Origin: Candidatus Dojkabacteria bacterium
GTDB taxonomy: Bacteria > Patescibacteriota > Dojkabacteria > SC72 > JAHDCA01
Assembly: GCA_020630115.1 (NCBI GenBank)
Contig: JAHDCA010000059.1
Location: forward strand, 1-6,106
Direction of reading: 5' to 3'
DNA: 6,106 bases
Shown piece by piece: positions 1-5,350 of this stretch. How positions within the stretch are numbered: position 1 is the first letter of the stretch; every line of letters begins with the position of its first letter. A model generated the notes under the pieces. That model saw nothing but the letters and a program-made list of their open reading frames with translations. It had not been told where the DNA came from and did not search any database. A program made the translations under genes and the position numbers.

Positions 1-385
1 AGGATCTTTTCTGTATTAGCATCCCGAACAAACGATATACCCCAAGAAGTATTAGATTAGTAACCAATATATGATTAATAAGGAACAGCACGAACAATGG
101 AATCATTCTAAAAGTCAGAATCCTTAATATATAAAAATAGTATGCAAAGACAGTTCGTGCATTAAAGAGCATTTGTCCATTTACGTACTCATCTCGTAAA
201 AGATATTGGGGATCTTCAAGTCTAAAAATAATTGGTAATACTTCTCCATGATTAACTGAACCGTAAGAATAACCCTGCTTGACTATATATATAAGACTTG
301 TAACAAAGATTACCAGATATATAAAATTCTCTGATCTGTAAAAGTTCTTGAGCTTAAGTTGGATAGTTTCAATAAAGCTCATCAT
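1..385 (-). CDS. Polytopic membrane protein, N-terminal part (runs off the left edge)
   Basis: This reading frame is open from the ATG at 385 to the window edge, giving 128 residues of an unfinished protein. A hydrophobic helix lies at about residues 20-36, and a second hydrophobic region at about 79-125 probably holds two more. Between them is a hydrophilic loop with the motif HGEVLPIIFRLEDP (46-59) followed by LLRDEYVNG (62-70). Loops of this kind (acidic residue, LP, R, DP, then D-x-Y/F-V) occur after the first helix of large membrane proteins of the DUF6798 or GT-C glycosyltransferase-like type. I infer membership of that broad group without being sure of it. The start codon overlaps the trmD stop as ATGA, which suggests translational coupling. 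A second in-frame ATG follows directly at 382. No function can be assigned from the visible part. Confidence 0.75.
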   Translation of the reverse strand, partial: MMSFIETIQLKLKNFYRSENFIYLVIFVTSLIYIVKQGYSYGSVNHGEVLPIIFRLEDPQYLLRDEYVNGQMLFNARTVFAYYFYILRILTFRMIPLFVLFLINHILVTNLILLGVYRLFGMLIQKRS

Positions 386-1080
386 TTGATCAAATCAGGC
401 CTTCTTTGCCTAGTATCTTTTAATGCTTGCTCATTCCTCCACTTCTCAACTTCACCATGATGTCCAGAAAGTAAAACCTCAGGTACTTTAAGGCCCATGA
501 ATTCGGAAGGTCTTGTGTAATGTGGGTACTCTAACACTTCTGATTCAAAACTCTCATCTTGAGCGGATTCGATATTACCTAAAACTCCATCAATCAACCT
601 AACAACAGAATCAGCCAATACCAAGCCTGCTAATTCTCCTCCTGAAAGGATGTAGTCACCTATGCTAAATTCAATATCGACATAGTTCTCCGCTACTCTG
701 TTGTCAATCCCTTCGTAATGCCCCATGAGGATTATCAAGTGATCTTTTTGAACCTTGCTTTCTCCTTGAGTCTCTATGCTTGCCAGTTCTCTTGAGAACT
801 TTTGATCTAACTTTCTACCTCTTGGAGTTGTCATAAGCACAATACTCTTATCAGTTCGAACTTGTTGAAGTGCTTTATATATTGGTTCGATCTTCATAAC
901 CATGCCTGCTCCGCCACCAAATGGCTTATCATCTACTGTTCCATGATTATCGTCAGTAAATTTTCTAATATCCAATACTTCAAATTCGGTTAAGTCCTTC
1001 TCAGCAGCTATTCTAAATATGCCGTGTTTTAAGTGTGACTCTATCTGCTTAGGGAAAAGAGTTAGGAAAGTAATTTTCAT
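382..1080 (-). CDS. trmD: tRNA (guanine-N1-)-methyltransferase TrmD
   Basis: TrmD methylates N1 of G37 in tRNAs using S-adenosylmethionine, which prevents +1 frameshifting; it works in the cytoplasm as a knotted SPOUT dimer. The 232 residues match the usual family length and contain the family signatures in order: MKITFLTLFP (1-10), DDKPFGGGAGMVMK (50-63), TTPRGRKLDQ (84-93), GHYEGIDNRV (120-129), SIGDYILSGGELA in the knot (139-151), RLIDGVLGN (161-169), LEYPHYTRP (183-191) and VLLSGHHGEVEKWR (202-215). Arg161 aligns with catalytic Arg154 of the Haemophilus enzyme. The position of its catalytic Asp169 is occupied by Glu176. I chose the ATG at 1080, which gives the canonical N-terminus; a TTG two codons upstream (1086) is the alternative. 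A TATAAT lies at 1086-1091 without a matching -35. The gene follows the HD-domain gene by 11 nt and overlaps the next by 4 nt. The ribosomal neighbours common for trmD are absent. Confidence 0.97.
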   Translation of the reverse strand: MKITFLTLFPKQIESHLKHGIFRIAAEKDLTEFEVLDIRKFTDDNHGTVDDKPFGGGAGMVMKIEPIYKALQQVRTDKSIVLMTTPRGRKLDQKFSRELASIETQGESKVQKDHLIILMGHYEGIDNRVAENYVDIEFSIGDYILSGGELAGLVLADSVVRLIDGVLGNIESAQDESFESEVLEYPHYTRPSEFMGLKVPEVLLSGHHGEVEKWRNEQALKDTRQRRPDLIK

Positions 1081-1091
1081 TACCAATTATA

Positions 1092-1766
1092 TCAAGGTTT
1101 ATCAATAATCTCTTCCATTTGTGAGATTACCTCAGTATAAAGTCCTGATAAAAATTTATTCCACTCATAGTACTTCTGTCTGTCTTTAAGGTCATTTATG
1201 TCATAACCTAGTACTTCAGATCTTAATGGGATCGATTGAGGAATTGTTAGTTCTTGAATAGATGGTGCAATCTTATCTATTGATAATGCGAACTTTGCCT
1301 CGATTGACTGACCATCAAAGAACTCGCTGTAATACTCTCGATGGAGAGGGTGAATCATCTTTAGACCAGCAATTACCTCGGCTTCTTGTTTTTCTTTGGA
1401 TTTGGAGAATTCTAATTCATCTCCTAATTCTAGCTCACCAATGTCATGGTAAGCCAACATTATTAAGACTTTACCTAAGTCAATATTTAAATCTGATTCT
1501 TCTTGAATAATCGGATGAAGGTAAGTTGCGAGTATTGGGAGATGCCCAACATGCTCAATTAAAGACTCTCTCATAATAAGTTTTTTAACGTCGTCTGAGT
1601 TAAATTCCCGATCAGTAATAGATAAAGCATGAAAACTTTTCTCTCTCTCAAGAGTATTGGAATAACGTTTTATTAATGAGTACCTTTTAGTCAAGGAGAC
1701 CAAAGCTTGTATAACATTATTATAATCCATGATCCGAATTTCACTGGTAATCTTAAATTTAATCAT
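1092..1766 (-). CDS. HD-domain phosphohydrolase-like protein (YfbR/HD_3 type)
   Basis: This 224-residue soluble protein has a metal-binding HD domain. Visible ligands, numbered from the ATG at 1766, are His72 in RESLIEHVGHL (66-76), His107-Asp108 in HDIGELELGD (107-116) and Asp164 in DKIAP (164-168). The order ES-x-x-EH, HD-x-GE-x-x-x-GD and DK is that of the HD_3 family, which includes YfbR-type 5'-nucleotidases. Most family members hydrolyse nucleotide phosphates, so a role in nucleotide salvage or pool control is likely; the substrate is unknown. The segment between the first helix and the ES-EH motif (about 35-66) is longer than I expect for YfbR. The start is uncertain: residue Met13 (ATG at 1730) gives an N-terminus more like the family, and no Shine-Dalgarno motif decides. 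It heads the minus-strand run and lies 11 nt upstream of trmD, probably co-transcribed. Confidence 0.85.
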   Translation of the reverse strand: MIKFKITSEIRIMDYNNVIQALVSLTKRYSLIKRYSNTLEREKSFHALSITDREFNSDDVKKLIMRESLIEHVGHLPILATYLHPIIQEESDLNIDLGKVLIMLAYHDIGELELGDELEFSKSKEKQEAEVIAGLKMIHPLHREYYSEFFDGQSIEAKFALSIDKIAPSIQELTIPQSIPLRSEVLGYDINDLKDRQKYYEWNKFLSGLYTEVISQMEEIIDKP

Positions 1767-1801
1767 GTTATCATGAATTGTTTTACTTTATACAAATATA
1801 T
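1767..1801. promoter_or_regulatory. Short divergent promoter region between the HD gene and the fasciclin gene
   Basis: Only 35 nt separate the two outward-facing genes, or 71 nt if the HD gene starts at 1730. On the plus strand, TATACA at 1789-1794 could be a -10 box; it ends exactly 7 nt before the ATG at 1802, so the transcript would begin at or next to the start codon. On the minus strand, TTGTAT (1795-1790) and TGATAA (1773-1768), 16 nt apart, resemble a -35/-10 pair; this would favour the downstream HD start at 1730. A small dyad, TCATG-TTAT-CATGA (1763-1776), overlaps the middle. All of this is pattern matching in AT-rich DNA. Confidence 0.35.
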
Positions 1802-3577
1802 ATGGCAGATATAGTAGATATTGCTGGAATCGGTGAAAAGATTTCACAAAAGCTTGGTTCGATCGGTATTAATTCAACCGAAGAACTTATAAGCTCGATT
1901 AATAGTCAAGAAAGTCTCGACCATGTAGCCTCTGTTGCAGGTGTCTCTCAGGAGAAAGTTGCAAGATGGCTAAACATGGCTGATCTTTTTAGACTCGATA
2001 ATATGACAGAGGGTTGGTCACTACTTTTAAATAAAATTGGTGTTGATAACACTCAGCAACTTAAAGGTATGAACCCTGCCTCACTTCTTCAATCAATGAC
2101 AGGCGTTATCAATAACCTTGATCACGGTTTCAAAACAGAACTTCCTCCTCTTGAGGTCGTTAGAGATTGGGTTTCTCAATCAATGAACCTTAAGACTATT
2201 GGTGGTTTGGCTTTAGGGCTAGGCTCTTTAGGAGCTGGAATGAAGATGGCTGGAGCTAATGTTGGTGGTAAAGTTACAGGTGCTGTTACTGGTGCGGCTA
2301 ATATGGCAGAAGGTGCTATGGGTGTTGCAGGAGATATGGCTGGTGGAGTTGTTGATGGTGTCGGTAATGTTGCTGGTGCTTCAATGAATGCTGCAGGTAA
2401 TGTTATCTCAGACTCAATGGGTGTTGCTGGCGGTGTTGCTTCGGGAGCAGTTGGAATGGCTGGAGACGCTGCAAGATCAATCTGGAGATGGTTATTACCT
2501 TTACTACTTTTACTATTATTGGGACTTCTTCTACTATGGGGATGGAGAACTGATTGGTGGGGAATTGTTGATGAAGCAAAAGATACTGTTAGCAATGTAA
2601 CAGAAATAGACGTAGAGCTTCCTGATGTAGATATTGACACACCTGATCTGGATCTAGAGATAGATACACCAGATATTAACTTACCTGATTTTGATATCTC
2701 AGGATTGTTTGGCAGATTCCCTAGTCTTAGCGGCTTTGGCAGTATGATGTCATTACCAAATGTATCAAGTGCGTTTGATTTTAACAACTCGGACTATTCT
2801 TTCTTTGCACCTTCAGATGCTAGTTTGAATGCCTTAGGCATTAACTTTGCTGATCTTGATGCAGATGTTCAATTAGACTACCTAAATAAGGTAGCTGTTG
2901 ACGGTCAAGTTGGTTTAAGTGATCTTATTGATGGATACTCTTTAACAACTCTATCTGGAGATACACTTAACTTCACAGTTGATGAAAACGGTGAAAAACT
3001 CGTAAACGGTGTTCCTTTCGAAATTAACGCAAGCGATGATGGTGATAGAACTGTTCTATTTACTACTCAAAAACCACTTTTCGATAGTTTCTTAACTGAT
3101 GCAGTAGCTGAAATGAAGTCTGAAGTGGAAGCTGACATGATGAGCAATTCATACAAAGAGTTACTTTCTCAAGTAAATGCTAACTCTGACCTTTCAATGT
3201 GCGTAATGATGATCGAAGCATCATCCCTAAGCACTATGATGAAAGATGGTGAAGAGTACACTTTCTTCTTACCTACTGATAAGGCTTTAATGAATGCCGG
3301 CATCACTGACATGGGTACTTACTTAGAGGGTAAGACAACCCTAGAAATTGATACAATCATGAACAATCACATGATAACAGGTGAAACATTAACTCTTGAT
3401 AATTACACCCTTGGATCAAATATTGATCTAGATGGTGGTAACTCAATCAAGGTTACTTTTGATCAAGAAGCTACTGGTCAATGGCATCATATCAATGGTA
3501 ATTTCAAAAAGCATATAAATGTTTGGGGTACTACTTCAAACGGTGTAACTCTTCATGTTACTGACACAATGCTTTAA
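1802..3577 (+). CDS. Membrane-anchored protein: DUF4332, 11-residue repeats, one TM helix, two fasciclin (FAS1) domains
   Basis: The 591-residue protein is read from the ATG at 1802; an in-frame TTG at 1778 would add eight residues but lies in the putative promoter. Domains in order: a DUF4332-like region with helix-hairpin-helix character (about 5-130, beginning IAGIGEKISQKL and containing ARWLNMADLFRLDNM); a Gly/Ala-rich segment of six 11-residue repeats (160-225); one leucine-rich transmembrane helix (230-248); an acidic Asp/Pro-rich stalk (266-300); FAS1 domain 1 (about 315-437, YSFFAPSDASL at 332-342); and FAS1 domain 2 (about 450-591, YTFFLPTDKAL at 486-496, NNHMITGE at 521-528). Arginines at 225 and 229 just before the helix, plus the absence of a signal peptide, suggest N-in/C-out. 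FAS1 domains generally mediate adhesion or matrix contact, so this is probably a surface protein with a cytoplasmic head. The ligand and partner are unknown. It is monocistronic, bounded by a divergent promoter and a terminator. Confidence 0.93.
   Translation: MADIVDIAGIGEKISQKLGSIGINSTEELISSINSQESLDHVASVAGVSQEKVARWLNMADLFRLDNMTEGWSLLLNKIGVDNTQQLKGMNPASLLQSMTGVINNLDHGFKTELPPLEVVRDWVSQSMNLKTIGGLALGLGSLGAGMKMAGANVGGKVTGAVTGAANMAEGAMGVAGDMAGGVVDGVGNVAGASMNAAGNVISDSMGVAGGVASGAVGMAGDAARSIWRWLLPLLLLLLLGLLLLWGWRTDWWGIVDEAKDTVSNVTEIDVELPDVDIDTPDLDLEIDTPDINLPDFDISGLFGRFPSLSGFGSMMSLPNVSSAFDFNNSDYSFFAPSDASLNALGINFADLDADVQLDYLNKVAVDGQVGLSDLIDGYSLTTLSGDTLNFTVDENGEKLVNGVPFEINASDDGDRTVLFTTQKPLFDSFLTDAVAEMKSEVEADMMSNSYKELLSQVNANSDLSMCVMMIEASSLSTMMKDGEEYTFFLPTDKALMNAGITDMGTYLEGKTTLEIDTIMNNHMITGETLTLDNYTLGSNIDLDGGNSIKVTFDQEATGQWHHINGNFKKHINVWGTTSNGVTLHVTDTML
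2279..2476 (+). repeat. Six tandem 33-bp units encoding 11-residue Gly/Ala-rich repeats
   Basis: Residues 160-225 of the fasciclin protein divide without gaps into six 11-residue units (160-170, 171-181, 182-192, 193-203, 204-214, 215-225). The shared pattern is x-[A/V/S]-[V/M]-x-[G/A/V/M]-[A/V]-[G/A]-[N/D/G]-[M/V/A]-[A/I]-x. Examples are GAMGVAGDMAG and GAVGMAGDAAR. Position 8 is Asn, Asp or Gly in every unit and position 3 is always Val or Met. The DNA units have diverged, so this is an old expansion. It lies just before the transmembrane helix, presumably on the cytoplasmic side. Confidence 0.8.
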
Positions 3578-3605
3578 AGCTTAGATTTAATTATCTAGGA
3601 AATAC

Positions 3606-3637
3606 AAAGGGGAGCTCAGAGCTCCCCTTTTGTTTTG
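3606..3637 (+). terminator. Intrinsic terminator after the fasciclin gene
   Basis: A perfect 25-nt palindrome centred on 3618 has arms AAAGGGGAGCTC and GAGCTCCCCTTT. As RNA it forms an 11-bp stem closed by a CAG triloop, followed by the U-rich tract TTTTGTTTT (3628-3636). It starts 28 nt after the stop codon at 3577 and should end the fasciclin transcript, isolating it from the permease operon. Confidence 0.93.
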
Positions 3638-3728
3638 TTAGTAAGGTTATAAGTCGCTAATCTATGACATTTGCTCCTAAAGATTGAAAACTTAATAATC
3701 TTTTCATAACCTGTTAATAATTCCGATG

Positions 3729-3741
3729 TATAATTCAATAT
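3729..3741 (+). promoter_or_regulatory. -10 box for the permease operon, 7 nt before the start codon
   Basis: A consensus TATAAT occupies 3729-3734, and exactly 7 nt separate it from the ATG at 3742. A sigma70-type start would fall on or beside the A of the ATG, predicting a leaderless mRNA. No clear -35 is seen at 16-18 nt spacing; TTCATA at 3703-3708 is 20 nt away. The rest of the 3638-3728 gap contains a 7-bp dyad (3679-3703) and no gene that I can support. Confidence 0.55.
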
Positions 3742-4650
3742 ATGTTAGAGTTTTTAGTTTCTAATCAAGTAAGTGATTTCAAAACGATCTTCGTTGGAAT
3801 CATTGTAGAGTCCTTCCCTTTCATCATCCTTGGAATTCTTGTGTCAGCTATATTCGCAGTTTTTGTTAAAGATGAGTTTATCTATAAATTTCTACCTAAG
3901 AATAGATTTTTAAAGCTACCTGTACTATCTCTACTTGGTGTATTCATGCCAGTTTGTGAGTGTGGTAATGTTCCAGTCGTTAGAAGATTCCTTAAGAAGA
4001 AGCTCTCAGTAGCTCACAGTGTGACTTTCTTACTTGCTGCACCGATACTCAACCCCATTACGATCTTCTCAACTTCACAAGCTTTCGGATGGGATTCTGA
4101 GATACTTGTATATAGGATATTAGGTGGATTTATCATTGCTAACCTTGTTGGTCTTATCGTTCTGATCACTACAAATTCAGATGAAGATTTACTCACAGAA
4201 GATTTCTACAAAGAAGTTTGTGATAGTCATCACCATGATCACTCACACGACAAACTCAGAGATACAGTTTCGATCTTTATCAAAGAGTTTAATGAAGTCA
4301 TGGGGATGATGTTGATAGGTGCATTGATTGCGGCTTTCACACAGATATTTATCCCCAGAGATATAATCACACAGATTGGCACAAATCTACCTCTCTCGAT
4401 ACTTGCAATGATGATTATGGCATTCGTAGTTTCAATATGTGCTAATGTTGATGCATTCTTTGCACTTTCATATGCCAATACTTTCAGTAAAGGTTCAATC
4501 GTGAGCTTTTTAACTTTCGGACCAATGGTGGATATCAAGATATTCTCAATGCTTAAAACAACATTCAAGATTAAGTTCTTAGTCTACTTAACAAGTATAA
4601 TTGCTTTACTCAGCTTCATACTTGGTATCTTAGTCAATTTACTTCAATGA
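3742..4650 (+). CDS. DUF318/ArsP-type permease (YcgR-like)
   Basis: This 302-residue inner-membrane protein has about eight hydrophobic segments in two halves (roughly 15-140 and 184-301). Family signatures are MPVCECGNVPVVRR (69-82) with Cys72 and Cys74, FLLAAPILNPITIFST (96-111), Cys233 and Asp237 in SICANVDAFF (231-240), and LTFGPMVDIK (257-266). These match the PF03773 permease family (DUF318/UPF0718; B. subtilis YcgR, arsenic exporter ArsP). Between the halves lies a probably cytoplasmic loop with a Cys/His/Asp cluster, CDSHHHDHSHD (160-170), a plausible metal-binding site. Family members have been tied to organoarsenical efflux or remain unassigned; the partner next door is the one paired with YcgR, not with an arsenic operon. 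I infer transport of a metal ion or metal-bound compound, with the substrate unknown. It is the first gene of the operon and overlaps the next by 4 nt (ATGA). Confidence 0.92.
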   Translation: MLEFLVSNQVSDFKTIFVGIIVESFPFIILGILVSAIFAVFVKDEFIYKFLPKNRFLKLPVLSLLGVFMPVCECGNVPVVRRFLKKKLSVAHSVTFLLAAPILNPITIFSTSQAFGWDSEILVYRILGGFIIANLVGLIVLITTNSDEDLLTEDFYKEVCDSHHHDHSHDKLRDTVSIFIKEFNEVMGMMLIGALIAAFTQIFIPRDIITQIGTNLPLSILAMMIMAFVVSICANVDAFFALSYANTFSKGSIVSFLTFGPMVDIKIFSMLKTTFKIKFLVYLTSIIALLSFILGILVNLLQ

Positions 4651-5348
4651 TTAAACGCATTCTAAATACATACTCACTACCAGTTTTCAGTATCTTTGTG
4701 ATCTACCTTTGGCGGATGAATGACCTTAACTTACTTATCCACCCTCGATATCACCTCTTCACAATTAGCTCTGCTATATTTAGCCTTATTGTTTCTTCAA
4801 TAGTGATTTATAAGAGAGTAAAAGATAACCAATCCGAGATAACCAATGGTAGTTTAGTACTTGTAACGATCATTATTGTCCTGATCTCAGGACTTAGTCC
4901 GCTTTCTTCAGCAGTACTTGGTCAGAGAAATGACCAGCTTAACGTAGTTATTAATTCCCAGAGTGATATCTCGAACAATCAGATATTCGAAAATAATTTT
5001 GATAGTTTCTCTTTAGCAGACTGGAATTACTATTTCAGTATCACTAACAACCTCGAGAGTATCAACAACCAAAAAGTCATACTCGAAGGCTTCTTTTACG
5101 AAGATGAGTTTATCTTAGACGAGTATTTCCAATTATCGAGATTCGTTATTTCATGTTGTGCAGTTGATGCTCGCCCTGTTGGGATTTTAGTTCAGAAATC
5201 TGAGCTAAGCTCAGAATATGGACTTGATGACTGGTTAAAGATTGAAGGTTGGCTTGAGATTAGAGATATCGATTCAAGAGATCAAGTTGTTATTATCGTA
5301 GACGAATTAAAAAGTATTAATGCACCTGATAACCCATACATTGAATAA
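4647..5348 (+). CDS. DUF1980/TIGR03943 family protein (YcgQ-like permease partner)
   Basis: This 233-residue protein has about three N-terminal membrane segments (roughly 6-21, 36-55 and 70-90) and an extended C-terminal globular domain. Recognisable family marks are LLIHPRYHLF (29-38) between the first two helices, SRFVISCCAVDARPVGILVQ (164-183) with the Cys170-Cys171 pair and Asp174, DDWLKIEGW (194-202), and the C-terminal APDNPYIE (226-233). These fit DUF1980/TIGR03943, usually encoded directly beside a DUF318 permease and thought to work with it. The double Cys could bind a metal or be redox-active. The start overlaps the permease stop as ATGA, so the two are probably made in matched amounts. 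The C-terminal domain probably faces outward, though the odd helix count leaves the topology open. The stop is 2 nt before the next gene. Confidence 0.9.
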   Translation: MIKRILNTYSLPVFSIFVIYLWRMNDLNLLIHPRYHLFTISSAIFSLIVSSIVIYKRVKDNQSEITNGSLVLVTIIIVLISGLSPLSSAVLGQRNDQLNVVINSQSDISNNQIFENNFDSFSLADWNYYFSITNNLESINNQKVILEGFFYEDEFILDEYFQLSRFVISCCAVDARPVGILVQKSELSSEYGLDDWLKIEGWLEIRDIDSRDQVVIIVDELKSINAPDNPYIE

Positions 5349-5350
5349 TT

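Noticed and set aside
386..405. AGAAGG upstream of the partial membrane protein start as a Shine-Dalgarno site
   Set aside because: It lies 14-17 nt from the possible starts, too far for a typical site, and is explained as codons of the conserved TrmD C-terminus.
1086..1091. TATAAT just before trmD as an own promoter
   Set aside because: No -35 box is found, and the gap to the ATG is 5 nt rather than the 7 nt seen at the other two; it is probably chance within the AT-rich gene junction.
1262..1510. Plus-strand open frame opposite the HD-domain gene
   Set aside because: It is antisense to a clear HD motif region and its translation has no recognisable features.
2388..2600. Plus-strand 70-codon frame inside the fasciclin gene
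   Set aside because: It is a shifted reading of the repeat and transmembrane DNA and has no domain features.
2176..2787. Long minus-strand open frame opposite the fasciclin gene
   Set aside because: It is Pro/Ala/Ser/Thr-rich low-complexity antisense of the Gly/Ala repeat and Asp-rich regions, with no start context, while the plus strand carries recognisable domains.
4014..4568. Two minus-strand open frames opposite the permease
   Set aside because: They mirror the hydrophobic codons of the permease, whose family motifs are intact on the plus strand.
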